The notes under the pieces were generated by a model, which was given only the letters and a program-made list of their open reading frames with translations, was not told the DNA's origin and did no database searches. A stretch of 16,344 nt of DNA. It comes from Gemmatimonadales bacterium. GTDB lineage: Bacteria > Gemmatimonadota > Gemmatimonadetes > Palauibacterales > Palauibacteraceae. This document shows positions 6,011-13,087 of the stretch, piece by piece (position 1 is the stretch's first letter; each line of letters opens with the position of its first letter). Position numbers and translations under genes: made by a program. The stretch covers positions 1 to 16,344 of the forward strand of contig DAOVWI010000037.1 in NCBI GenBank assembly GCA_030636765.1. The letters run 5' to 3'.

Positions 6011-7281
6011 CGGAGCCGCTGGAGCCCGTCGTCCACGAGAAGCAGTAGCTGGGAGGCTGGCGCGTTCAGATCCACCGCCACCAGCGATCCTCCGTAGCGC
6101 TCCTGGACGCTCTCCACCGTCGTATGCGCCACGACGTGCAGCTCGCTGTCGAAGCGGTCCAGCACCCGCGCCAGCTCCGCCTGCAGGGTGTCAGCCAGCA
6201 CATAGCCCCGGTACCAGAAGACGCTGCCCTCGCCGAAGAAGAAGTCCATGCGGCCGGCAAGCGCCGTGGAGTCCATCACGATCGGTGGAAGGGTGGAGTC
6301 GGGTGGCTGGCCCCAGCGGTGGAACAACTCCTCGCCCATGAAGGTGGCGAGTGTATCGTCGACCGCCTGCAGCGAGTAGTCGAGGTACTTCGTCGAGACC
6401 CCGCCGTGGGCCAGCAGGATGCGACCGATCCGGATGAGGGCGGGCTTCGTGGCCAGCCACTTTCCCAGCACCGAGTTTCGCACGTTGAAGAGGCGCGGGT
6501 ACGTCGTCCCGTGGTATTCGGCGATGCGCCGCTCCTTGCTCGACACGTACCGGAGGTCCCCGGCGAGGACCATGATCTCGTGGTTGCCGAGCACGACGTG
6601 GACTCGACCGCCCGCCGCCTCCGCCTGCCTCTCCAGGCCGTAGATGAACCACAGCGTGCGGGTCACGTCCGGCCCCCGATCGAACAGATCGCCCAGGAAC
6701 ACCAGGTGACCGCGCCCCCCGGTCCACCGCCCGTTCGCACCGATCAGCCCGACGTTGCGCAGGAGGGCGGTCAGGCTGTCGTACTCGCCGTGGACATCCC
6801 CGATCACGAAGACGGAGTCGGTCGGCCCGAACCTCGTCTCCCCGCGCTCCGGGGACGGAAAGATCGTGGTGGCATGCCGGTCCACCGGATCGCCGAGCGC
6901 CCCGTAGCGGAGCGTGAGGGACCCGGGTGCGGGTCGGCGGAAGGAGACCCGGTGCGCCCGGCCCGTGGGAGTGGTGAACCGTGCGCGCACCGTCCCTTCG
7001 GCCGAGACGTCCAGGAACCCCGAGTCGCGCTCGACCGTGAGCCAGCGAACCTCGACGGTGTCGGCCGCCTCCCGTACGTAAAGGCCGTACTCGCCGTCGA
7101 AGCGGGGCGCCCCAGTCCCGCCAGGAGCGGTGATGGTGCTCAGCGCCAGCGTTCCGGACAGCGCCAGCGTACCGGTTAGCGCCAGCCTTCCGGACAGCGC
7201 CGCCGGCAGCGCCGCCGGCAGCAGCAGGACCGCGCTCCGGAGCCTGGCTTTCTCGACCAAGACAGGGTTGCTCGTCCGCAT
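5938..7281 (-). CDS. Exported PPP-type metallophosphatase
   Basis: The product is 447 aa if started at MRTSNPVLVE. The N-terminus has a long hydrophobic stretch (about 16-50) encoded by tandem repeats, which works as a signal peptide or anchor. A beta-rich domain (about 60-150) precedes the calcineurin-like core. The metal ligands are all present: GDVHG (161-165), GDLFDRG (197-203), GNHE (232-235), AHGG (291-294) and H386 in VVAHTTVE. This order is that of PPP phosphatases, closest in feel to the Shewanella-like bacterial branch, so it should remove phosphate from proteins or small molecules outside the cytoplasm. It follows the kinase-like gene by 13 bp in one operon. The upstream in-frame extension to 7401 lies inside that gene and is rejected. 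Its 3' end overlaps the convergent kinase gene by 73 bp. Confidence 0.82.
   Translation of the reverse strand: MRTSNPVLVEKARLRSAVLLLPAALPAALSGRLALTGTLALSGTLALSTITAPGGTGAPRFDGEYGLYVREAADTVEVRWLTVERDSGFLDVSAEGTVRARFTTPTGRAHRVSFRRPAPGSLTLRYGALGDPVDRHATTIFPSPERGETRFGPTDSVFVIGDVHGEYDSLTALLRNVGLIGANGRWTGGRGHLVFLGDLFDRGPDVTRTLWFIYGLERQAEAAGGRVHVVLGNHEIMVLAGDLRYVSSKERRIAEYHGTTYPRLFNVRNSVLGKWLATKPALIRIGRILLAHGGVSTKYLDYSLQAVDDTLATFMGEELFHRWGQPPDSTLPPIVMDSTALAGRMDFFFGEGSVFWYRGYVLADTLQAELARVLDRFDSELHVVAHTTVESVQERYGGSLVAVDLNAPASQLLLLVDDGLQRLRYGTEGPAEGLRPPPAAGGEAGGR
7141..7218. repeat. Tandem repeats in the phosphatase signal region
   Basis: Three 18-bp units related to CAGCGCCAGCGTTCCGGA (7141-7194) are followed by two identical 12-bp units CAGCGCCGCCGG (7195-7218). 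On the minus strand they encode the Leu/Ala/Gly hydrophobic segment near the N-terminus, so slippage would change its length without shifting the frame. Confidence 0.8.
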
Positions 7282-7294
7282 ACGGTCGCCTGGG

Positions 7295-8266
7295 TTAGAA
7301 GAGCGTGACCTTCCCCTCGTCCACCTTCTTGAGCACCTTGCGGATCCGGTCCCAGATGTGGCCGATCTCGCGCTTCGTGAGCCCGAGCTGCACCACGTCA
7401 TCGCGGTTGCGCATACCCCGGTTCCGGTCCAGCGGCTCCGTCGGCGTCACCGACACGAGCTGGTCACCGACGAGCCTGAACTGGGCGATCACCGAGAGGC
7501 GGCGTTCCAACTCTTCCCGCGTGAGCGCGCGGAGCCGCTCTACCGTCCTTTGCGGAAGGCGCTTCACCCTGAGGTTCCGCCACCTGGTTCCCCGATTGCT
7601 TGCCTCCCGCCGGTTGAAGGCGACCCCGTTGTCCACCGCGAAGAGCCGGGGGCTGTTGATCTTCGAGATGAGGACGTTGCCCGAGTTCGAGTCGCTGTGA
7701 CGGATGAGGTGGGTGAAGAGGTTCAGGTTCGCAAAATGCCGCGCGTACGTCGTGTCCTTCTTGAACCGGCCCTTATCCCAAACGTCCTGGCCCGTGACGT
7801 TCTGCAGCCAATACTGGAGGACCACGAGGACCGACCCCGTTTTCCCAAAGGTCGCGTGCGCCCACGGAAAGTTTGCCCGGTACCACTGGACGGACACGCA
7901 GCGGGCCACGGTCGGGGGCACCACGTACTCCGACTCGTCCAGGAAGAGCTTCTGGAACTCGTACGCGGCGATCTCGTAGCGGGGGCGGTTGTTGAACACC
8001 CCCTCTCCGCCGCGCGGGGCCATCGCCCACTTGGCCAGCATCATGGTGCGTTCGTCGAAGCGGAGGACCACCCGCTGCGTACGGTCCTTCTCCCAGCGGG
8101 AGCCTGTCCAGCCCAGCATCTGGAAGTCCCCGGTCCGAAACAGCGACTCGATGGAGTCGGCCGGAAGGAGGATGTTCAGATCCTGGGCGGGAAGGGGCCG
8201 AGCGCCGAGGAGCGCGATCGCCGTGAGCGCCGCCAACGTGGCAGCGACCTTCGCCAGGAATGTCAT
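7295..8266 (-). CDS. Exported kinase-like protein (HipA/Fam20/PI3K-type motifs)
   Basis: The 323-aa product has a Sec signal (MTFLAKVAATLAALTAIALL, cleavage near ARPLPAQ). The mature part shows a kinase-like pattern. A possible nucleotide-binding Lys79 lies in MMLAKW, and RYEIAAYEFQKLF (96-108) could supply the partner Glu, followed by VPPTV. Then comes RHSDSNSGNVLI with H190, D192, N194 and N197, and finally AVDNGVAF with D212-N213. D-x-N-x-x-N plus a later DNG-x-x-F is the active-site layout of HipA, PI3/4-kinases and secreted Fam20-type kinases (catalytic Asp192; metal ligands Asn197 and Asp212). No protein-kinase HRD motif is present. The start overlaps the upstream gene stop by 4 bp (ATGA). 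With the downstream exported phosphatase it suggests a periplasmic phosphate cycle. Assignment rests on motifs only; the true substrate is unknown. Confidence 0.6.
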   Translation of the reverse strand: MTFLAKVAATLAALTAIALLGARPLPAQDLNILLPADSIESLFRTGDFQMLGWTGSRWEKDRTQRVVLRFDERTMMLAKWAMAPRGGEGVFNNRPRYEIAAYEFQKLFLDESEYVVPPTVARCVSVQWYRANFPWAHATFGKTGSVLVVLQYWLQNVTGQDVWDKGRFKKDTTYARHFANLNLFTHLIRHSDSNSGNVLISKINSPRLFAVDNGVAFNRREASNRGTRWRNLRVKRLPQRTVERLRALTREELERRLSVIAQFRLVGDQLVSVTPTEPLDRNRGMRNRDDVVQLGLTKREIGHIWDRIRKVLKKVDEGKVTLF

Positions 8267-8658
8267 GAGTCTCTCTCCTCCAAACGGTTCTCATCGAAGC
8301 TCGGCCAGGAGATACGCAGAACGACCGGGTTTCGGGCTTCGACCGAAGGCGGCTCGACGGGCGGCGGCTCGCGAAGTTGAACGGGCTCGCACAGGAACTC
8401 GGTGAGGCTCCCGCCGGGGTGGTAGGGGTCGGGCGCCTCCACTCGGATCGCCATGGGCCGGACCCGTCCGCGCCCTTCGTGCCCGCTCTGTTCATGCCCC
8501 GGGGCCGACATCGGCGGGCCCTCCTCAGACGACGTGTAGCCGGCGAAGCCGCCGATCAGCGAGGTAGCGAAAGCCGCGACGATGGCGGCGCTCCAGGGCC
8601 GGACTCCGTAAAGGAACCCCTGGTTTGGCTTGCCCCGGCTTCCGTTTGAGGTGCTCAT
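8263..8658 (-). CDS. Small single-pass membrane protein, first gene of the kinase-like/phosphatase operon
   Basis: The product is 131 aa and I do not recognise it. It has a basic N-terminus (about 1-20), one transmembrane helix (about 23-41, AAIVAAFATSLIGGFAGY) and a soluble Pro/Glu-rich tail of about 90 residues predicted to face the periplasm. The tail contains a His/Gly patch (PGHEQSGHEG) and a PPPVEPPSVE segment. AAGGAG lies 9 nt before ATG 8658 and sets the start. Its TGA overlaps the ATG of the kinase-like gene, so translation is coupled and a shared function, for example membrane docking or as a substrate, is likely. It may be poorly conserved. Confidence 0.65.
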   Translation of the reverse strand: MSTSNGSRGKPNQGFLYGVRPWSAAIVAAFATSLIGGFAGYTSSEEGPPMSAPGHEQSGHEGRGRVRPMAIRVEAPDPYHPGGSLTEFLCEPVQLREPPPVEPPSVEARNPVVLRISWPSFDENRLEERDS

Positions 8659-8945
8659 CGTGAAGCTCCTTCCGACAGCGACCACTCACTCGACCGGCGC
8701 TGGCCTTCGGTCGCATTCATCGTGGCCAGCTCGGCGTCCACGCTGTTACACTCGCGATCAGTCGTCACCGGGCCGCCCTCCCTCCGTCATGCGGGGGTGA
8801 CGGTGCTGTAAGTCGTTGTCTGGAAAGGAAAAACACGCCCGGCGGCGACAGGCCACCCATCGAGATAGATTGTCCGCTGGAGCGGGGTGAGGGGAGGCCG
8901 TACGAGCAGGGCACGGCGGCGGGCAAACAAGGAGAGGCGAGCAAG
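8659..8945. other. Divergent intergenic region
   Basis: This 287-bp gap separates the minus-strand kinase-like operon from the plus-strand DUF411 gene, so it must hold both promoters, but I could not find a convincing -35/-10 pair on either strand. The plus-strand gene has AAGGAGAGG about 8 nt before its ATG. No RNA gene or repeat is evident. Confidence 0.4.
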
Positions 8946-9527
8946 ATGAGCAACATGGTGAAGGGCGCGATCGTGGTCGTTGGCGCCGCGCTGGTTGGCG
9001 TGACCGGTTATCGGCTGATGAGCGGGGGTGGGGCGGACGACGCGCAGCCGCCGGTCGAGGCGCAGTCGCCGGACGAGGTGCAGCCGCCGGACGAGGCGCA
9101 GCCGCCGGACGACGCGCAGCTGCCGGTCGATGCCCGCGCCGCCACTCCGGTGGCGATCGAGGTGGTCGTGTACAAGTCGCCGACGTGTGGTTGCTGCAGC
9201 AACTGGGCCGAGTACCTGCGCGACAACGGACTCACGGTACGTATCGAGGACGTGGCGGATCTGACCGCTGTCAAGGCGAAGCTCGGCGTCCCGTCCGAGC
9301 TGCAATCCTGCCACACGGCCGTGATCGAAGGCTATGTGATCGAAGGCCACGTGCCGATCGAGCCGATCCGGCGGCTTCTCGAGGAGCGCCCGGAGATCGT
9401 CGGCCTCGCCGTGCCCGGCATGCCGACCGGGTCCCCCGGCATGGAGACGCCGGGCCGTCCCGCGGACTCCTACGACATCGTCGCGTTCGACGAGGCTGGA
9501 AACACGAGCGTCTACGAGAGCCGGTAG
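8946..9527 (+). CDS. Membrane-anchored DUF411 metal-binding protein
   Basis: The 193-aa product has an N-terminal hydrophobic anchor (about 7-25), then a Pro/Asp/Glu/Gln linker (about 31-63) made of five 6-residue repeats, then a DUF411 domain. The domain carries the family signature: YKSPTCGCC (C81, C83, C84), SCHTAVIEGYVIEGHVP (C122, H123, H135) and LAVPGMPTGSPGME with M159. DUF411 proteins are thioredoxin-like in layout and are often found with copper-resistance genes, so binding Cu(I) or another soft metal in the periplasm is likely, though not shown. No copper pump is present here; the neighbouring redox genes are a cytochrome c lipoprotein and, farther left, a cupredoxin. It is transcribed divergently from the kinase-like operon. 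Confidence 0.88.
   Translation: MSNMVKGAIVVVGAALVGVTGYRLMSGGGADDAQPPVEAQSPDEVQPPDEAQPPDDAQLPVDARAATPVAIEVVVYKSPTCGCCSNWAEYLRDNGLTVRIEDVADLTAVKAKLGVPSELQSCHTAVIEGYVIEGHVPIEPIRRLLEERPEIVGLAVPGMPTGSPGMETPGRPADSYDIVAFDEAGNTSVYESR
9039..9128 (+). repeat. Five 18-bp tandem repeats coding for the DUF411 linker
   Basis: Five in-frame units resembling GAGGCGCAGCCGCCGGAC lie end to end at 9039, 9057, 9075, 9093 and 9111. Each encodes a D/E-A/V-Q-P/S/L-P-D/V hexapeptide. They build an extended acidic Pro-rich spacer between the membrane anchor and the metal-binding domain. Confidence 0.9.
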
Positions 9528-9529
9528 CC

Positions 9530-9614
9530 GTTAACGGATCGCCGGTCCCGATCCGTTCCGAACGCTCTGCGGGTTCCGATCCGTTCCGAACGGTGCGCCA
9601 GTCAGTTAACGGAT
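9530..9614. promoter_or_regulatory. Cluster of direct and inverted repeats, possible operator
   Basis: In the spacer before the cytochrome lipoprotein gene, CCGATCCGTTCCGAACG occurs twice (9548-9564 and 9576-9592, 28 bp apart). The core CCGTTC-C-GAACGG (9581-9593) is a perfect 6+1+6 palindrome. GTTAACGGAT flanks the cluster on both sides (9530-9539 and 9605-9614), and its AACGGATC (9533-9540) is the reverse complement of GATCCGTT inside the repeats. The arrangement suits binding of a dimeric regulator, or a folded RNA at the end of the DUF411 transcript. No T-tract is present. Confidence 0.5.
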
Positions 9615-9680
9615 GGTCCCCATCGTGCGTCTGAAGAATCAAGAACCATTCTCCACGGAGCCGCTTTCCTCGAGGTAGCC

Positions 9681-10982
9681 ATGCCGCAGTATCGCCCCCG
9701 ATCCATCGTTCTCGTCTCGGTTCTTTTCGGCGCTCTAACGGGTTGCGGCGACGACCTCGTTGGTCCGGGAGGGGCGCCTGAGGGACCGCCCGACGTGCTG
9801 ATGGGCGATGCCATGGCCGGTCGCGTCGCGTTCGTCGAAGAGTGCGGAACCTGTCACTCGGCTCTGGATGGCTTCGATGTCGCCTTCTTCAGCTTCCCGG
9901 ACACGACGATCGTGCGGCGAGCGGTTCACCACGTGGACACGGCCACGGCCCTGGACATCGTCGCGCACATCCGGACCTTCGATATCAGGCAGGCCACTCG
10001 CACGACCCGGGTCTTTCAGCCACAGCAAGCGCTGCTCGGGAGCGACCTCGAGTTCGGGCTGGGTCTGTTCGGGCAGGACGGATGGCCGGCCGACCTTACG
10101 ACGGACGGGCTGCTGGCGATCAACCCGCGGACGGTTCCTGTGGCCGTGGAGTTCCCGGTCTGGTCGGTGGAGGAGAGCAACATCGACTGGATGCCCGAGC
10201 TTCCGGTTGACGAGGCCCTTCTCGATTTCAACGGAGGCGCCGCCCGCTTCGCGCTCGACCGGTACTACGTGACGAGGTCGCTGGAGGATCTGGCCCAGGC
10301 GGTGCTGGCACTGCGCATTTCCGACCGCGCGAGAGAGAACCCGGACGCCCCGTGCATCGAGGACCCGAGCCGTGACGATCCGCTCGCGCTCTTCCGGTCG
10401 CAGGAGTGCTTCGAGGCGAGACGCTGGACCTCCACGCTCGTGGCGCAGCACATGCTGCGAGCGGGCCTCGTGATCCCGATCTCCCCCGTGCTCCACGACG
10501 TTTGGTGGGACGTCGGGAACGCCGCGCGGAGAGCGGTGAACCGCCGCGACGACTTCGAGAACGCCGAGTTGAACTGGGCTTCCTGGATGTACCTGGGCTG
10601 GAGCTTCGCGCCCCAGCAGCACGCGAGCGTGTACCTCGGGATCGCACTCAACAGGCTCGAGCTTCCTCGTCACGCCACGTTCGTGGCCCTGCGCTCACAG
10701 GTGGCGAGGCCGCGGCGAAGCATCGCGCCATACAGGGACGTGAGAAACGCGGCGATCTTCTCGCCGGCGACCTGGACGCGTGCGGCGGTGCGGTTCGGCT
10801 TCCACCAGCTTCTGGAGCGGCTGGAGGCCGGCTGGGTTCCGGATGAGGAAGAGGCGTTGGCTGAGGCGATCGAGAACGTCGAGGAGGCATACGACGTCGC
10901 CGCCCGCAAGCTCTTCGGCATCCAGACGGAAGAGATGCTCGAGCTGCGCGACCGCGTTCTGGAGCTGCTCGAGCAGACGTAA
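9681..10982 (+). CDS. Cytochrome c-type lipoprotein
   Basis: The 433-aa product has a lipoprotein signal (LFGALTGC, lipid anchor C22) and, soon after a Gly/Pro linker, one heme c motif FVEECGTCHS (C55, C58, H59). An N-terminal region resembling a small cytochrome c (about 40-100, with AGRVAF before the heme motif) is followed by about 330 residues that are mostly helical, Trp- and Arg-rich, with no further CXXCH. I do not recognise this C-terminal part. A third and fourth Cys (in DAPCIED and SQECFEA) could form a disulfide. It likely sits on the periplasmic face of a membrane and transfers electrons to or from an unknown partner. GAGG precedes the ATG by about 7 nt. The upstream spacer carries operator-like repeats. 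Confidence 0.75.
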   Translation: MPQYRPRSIVLVSVLFGALTGCGDDLVGPGGAPEGPPDVLMGDAMAGRVAFVEECGTCHSALDGFDVAFFSFPDTTIVRRAVHHVDTATALDIVAHIRTFDIRQATRTTRVFQPQQALLGSDLEFGLGLFGQDGWPADLTTDGLLAINPRTVPVAVEFPVWSVEESNIDWMPELPVDEALLDFNGGAARFALDRYYVTRSLEDLAQAVLALRISDRARENPDAPCIEDPSRDDPLALFRSQECFEARRWTSTLVAQHMLRAGLVIPISPVLHDVWWDVGNAARRAVNRRDDFENAELNWASWMYLGWSFAPQQHASVYLGIALNRLELPRHATFVALRSQVARPRRSIAPYRDVRNAAIFSPATWTRAAVRFGFHQLLERLEAGWVPDEEEALAEAIENVEEAYDVAARKLFGIQTEEMLELRDRVLELLEQT

Positions 10983-11014
10983 CAGGCTTCGACAACCAAT
11001 CACCCGCGCGGATC

Positions 11015-11044
11015 GCCGCCGGTGCGGTGCGGATTGCCGGCGGC
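11015..11044 (+). terminator. GC hairpin after the cytochrome gene
   Basis: GCCGCCGG (11015-11022) and CCGGCGGC (11037-11044) make a perfect 8-bp stem with a 14-nt loop, 32 bp after the stop. There is no T-run, so it may act as a weak terminator or mRNA end barrier. Confidence 0.35.
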
Positions 11045-11068
11045 GCCGGCGCGGCCTACCGTCCGGGC

Positions 11069-12049
11069 ATGATCTCCTTCCACCGGTGCTGTGCCGTCGC
11101 CATCCTCTCCGCGGCCGCGGCGTGCAGCTCGGGCGAGCATGCGGCGACGGCGACGGCGGGCGCGGCGATGGCGGGCGCGGCGATGGCGGACGCGCCCGCG
11201 ACCGATCAGCCGACCGCCGGCACCCGGTTGGTCCTCCTGGGCACAGGAACCCCCAATCCGGACCCGGACCGATCGGGGCCGGCCGTCGCCGTCGTCGTGA
11301 ACGGCGAACCCTACCTGGTGGATGCGGGACCTGGCGTGGTCCGGCGGGCCGCCGCGGCCGCCGGCCGGGGAGTGGAGGCGCTCGAGGTCGATCGGCTGCG
11401 CACGGTCTTCATCACCCACCTGCACTCCGACCACACGCTCGGCCTTCCGGATCTGATCTTCACGCCCTGGGTGCTCGAGCGGACGGCACCGCTCGAGGTC
11501 TACGGCCCGCCGGGCGTCCGTGCGATGGTCGAGCATCTCTCGGAGGCGTACAGCGAGGATGTGCGGATCAGGCTCGAGGGACTGGAACCGGCGAACCGGA
11601 GCGGCTACCGGGTCATCGCACATGAGGTGGAGCCTGGCGTCGTATTCCAGGATGCCAACGTGCGGGTGACGGCGTTTGCCGTTTCCCACGGATCCTGGGA
11701 GCACGCGTACGGCTACCGCTTCGAGACGGCGGATCGCACGATCGTGGTGTCGGGCGACACCGCGCCGACCGAGGCGATCGTGGAGGCGTGCCGGGGGTGT
11801 GATGTCCTGGTGCACGAGGTCTACTCGGCCTCAGCCTTCGAGGGTCGCGAGGCCATCTGGCAGCGATATCATGCGAGCTTCCACACCTCTTCCGCCGAGC
11901 TCGCCAAGCTGGCGGAACGTGCCCGTCCAGGGGTGCTCGTGCTCTATCATCAGCTCTTGTGGGGCTCATCGCCGGAGGAGCTGCTCGCGGAGATTCGGCG
12001 GGGATGGGATGGCGATGTGCGGTTCGGCCGCGACCTGCAGGTCTACTAG
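11069..12049 (+). CDS. Metallo-beta-lactamase-fold lipoprotein, RNase Z-like
   Basis: The 326-aa product starts with MISFHRCCAVAILSAAAACS, a lipoprotein signal with C19 as the lipid site, and an Ala/Met-rich linker built from a 15-bp duplication (11156-11185). The enzyme domain begins at LVLLGTGTPNPDPDR and shows THLHSDHTLGLPD (H117, H119, D121, H122), AVSHGSWEHAYGYRF (H207), VSGDTAP (D230) and SFHTSS (H272), the full two-metal ligand set of the RNase Z/arylsulfatase-like branch. Because it is exported and lipidated, tRNA processing is unlikely; a secreted phosphodiesterase, sulfatase or other ester hydrolase is more plausible. ATG 11069 is chosen because it opens the signal peptide; the frame is open to 11027. 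It is probably transcribed alone or with the upstream gene. Confidence 0.82.
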   Translation: MISFHRCCAVAILSAAAACSSGEHAATATAGAAMAGAAMADAPATDQPTAGTRLVLLGTGTPNPDPDRSGPAVAVVVNGEPYLVDAGPGVVRRAAAAAGRGVEALEVDRLRTVFITHLHSDHTLGLPDLIFTPWVLERTAPLEVYGPPGVRAMVEHLSEAYSEDVRIRLEGLEPANRSGYRVIAHEVEPGVVFQDANVRVTAFAVSHGSWEHAYGYRFETADRTIVVSGDTAPTEAIVEACRGCDVLVHEVYSASAFEGREAIWQRYHASFHTSSAELAKLAERARPGVLVLYHQLLWGSSPEELLAEIRRGWDGDVRFGRDLQVY

Positions 12050-12051
12050 AA

Positions 12052-12067
12052 GCCCGTCCTACCGGGC
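12052..12067 (+). terminator. Short hairpin after the metallo-hydrolase gene
   Basis: GCCCG-TCCTAC-CGGGC begins 3 bp after the stop and forms a perfect 5-bp stem, but it lacks a T-tract. Weak candidate only. Confidence 0.25.
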
Positions 12068-12175
12068 ATGGATGCCGTGATTCGTCAGGTCTGAGCCCTT
12101 GCGCAATCGCCGCAAACTGTGAAGGATTGCTTATGTGGCCCGCAAATCTGCTCTAGACCACCAAAGGAGGCGGCG

Positions 12176-12469
12176 ATGACAAAGGACGAATTCGCGGCGA
12201 AGCTCGCCGGGAAGACAGGGCTTACCAAGGCGAAGGCCTCAGAGACGATCAACGCGATCTTCTCGACGGACTCCGGGACGGGGATCGTCGCGGTCGAGCT
12301 CGACGCGGGCCGAGACTTCACGATCACCGGCTTCGGGACGTTTGGGACGCGCAACCGAAAGGCCCGGATGGGGCGCAACCCGCAGACGGGCGCGCCGATC
12401 CACATTCCGGCCATGACCGTTCCCACCTTCCGGGCGGGCAAAGGCCTCAAGGACCGGGTTCGCGTTTAG
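12176..12469 (+). CDS. HU-family DNA-binding protein
   Basis: The 97-aa product is full length for HU/IHF proteins. It has helices at the N-terminus (MTKDEFAAKLAGKTGLTKAK), the core GFGTFGTRNRKARMGRNPQT and the DNA-intercalating arm region with GAPIHIPAMTVPTF, ending in GKGLKDRVRV. The turn before the core, DSGTGIVAVELDAG, is slightly longer than in E. coli HU, as in a known subgroup. It bends and packs chromosomal DNA as a homodimer, or with another HU. A strong AAAGGAGG (12163-12170) 5 nt before the ATG fixes the start. In the leader GCAATC (12103-12108) can pair with GATTGC (12125-12130). A stable hairpin downstream may end the transcript. Confidence 0.93.
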   Translation: MTKDEFAAKLAGKTGLTKAKASETINAIFSTDSGTGIVAVELDAGRDFTITGFGTFGTRNRKARMGRNPQTGAPIHIPAMTVPTFRAGKGLKDRVRV

Positions 12470-12540
12470 CGAGGAACAACGGGGGCTCTGGCGAGTCAGG
12501 GCAACGCTCGGGCCTCCGACCGCCGCTTGTCGAACGATGC

Positions 12541-12570
12541 GAGTGCCCGTCCGAAATCGGGCGGGCGCTC
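12541..12570. terminator. Very stable 13-bp hairpin after the HU gene
   Basis: GAGTGCCCGTCCG (12541-12553) pairs with CGGGCGGGCGCTC (12558-12570) across an AAAT loop, with 11 Watson-Crick pairs and two G-U pairs (two G-T/A-C mismatches on the opposite strand). Because the wobble pairs form only in plus-strand RNA, it best fits the end of the HU transcript. No U-tract follows. The rest of 12470-12697 holds nothing I can identify. Confidence 0.5.
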
Positions 12571-12697
12571 ATGTCCTCATGCCATAATCCTCACGGCTTG
12601 GCGTGCGCAACCGCCCGTCAGCCGTCCCAGCCAGCGGCCCGCGCCTCTTCTCGGCGAGTGAACCCACCAATAGAAGGCTAGGCGAGGGGGGAATACC

Positions 12698-13087
12698 TCA
12701 ATCGCACTTTACGATGCCCGAGGCGACGGCCGGTGCCTCGGGCGGGATCGTGCCGTAGAATAGGGCGCAGGTGCGGCCGCCCACCGCTGAGTGGCTCGCG
12801 GAGCCTGCCCAACCCACCTGGGTTCCGCTGATCGTGACCGTGACGTCGGTGCTCGCTCGGAACGCGAGCTGGTCGACACCCGAGGCGTACGTCTGATTGT
12901 CGCTGTAGTAGGCTTCCTGGGCCGCCGCCACGTTGCGGAGGTCACTCTTCATGCTGGCGACGAAGGCGTCCACCTTCTTGTCGTGCCACAGGACCATGGC
13001 CATCGTCGCGAGGATGCCGATGATGACGATCACGATCAGTAATTCGACGAGCGTAAACCCGTCTCGTTTGCGAAGTTGGGTGTGCAC
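12698..13087 (-). CDS. Type IV pilin-like prepilin (pseudopilin or major pilin)
   Basis: The 129-aa product has a short charged leader MHTQLRKRDG cut before F11 and the class III signal FTLVELLIVIVIIGILATMA with Glu at mature position 5 (E15), recognised and N-methylated by the prepilin peptidase PilD. The helix continues to about residue 60, and a small beta head follows with two Cys (C107 and C128) that can close the C-terminal disulfide loop of pilins. Size and lack of a long head fit a small major pilin or a type II secretion pseudopilin; the sequence does not decide. The start is GTG 13087 with AAGGAAAGGG upstream. No other pilus genes are in the window, so this is an isolated pilin gene. 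Confidence 0.88.
   Translation of the reverse strand: MHTQLRKRDGFTLVELLIVIVIIGILATMAMVLWHDKKVDAFVASMKSDLRNVAAAQEAYYSDNQTYASGVDQLAFRASTDVTVTISGTQVGWAGSASHSAVGGRTCALFYGTIPPEAPAVASGIVKCD

Noticed and set aside
7282..7401. Longer N-terminus of the metallophosphatase
   Set aside because: The extra 40 residues overlap the kinase-like gene and are Arg/Ser-rich; MRTSNP at 7281 leads directly into a hydrophobic export segment.
12119..12175. Upstream start for the HU protein
   Set aside because: The AAAGGAGG just before ATG 12176 and the HU family N-terminus (MTKDEF) both place the start there.
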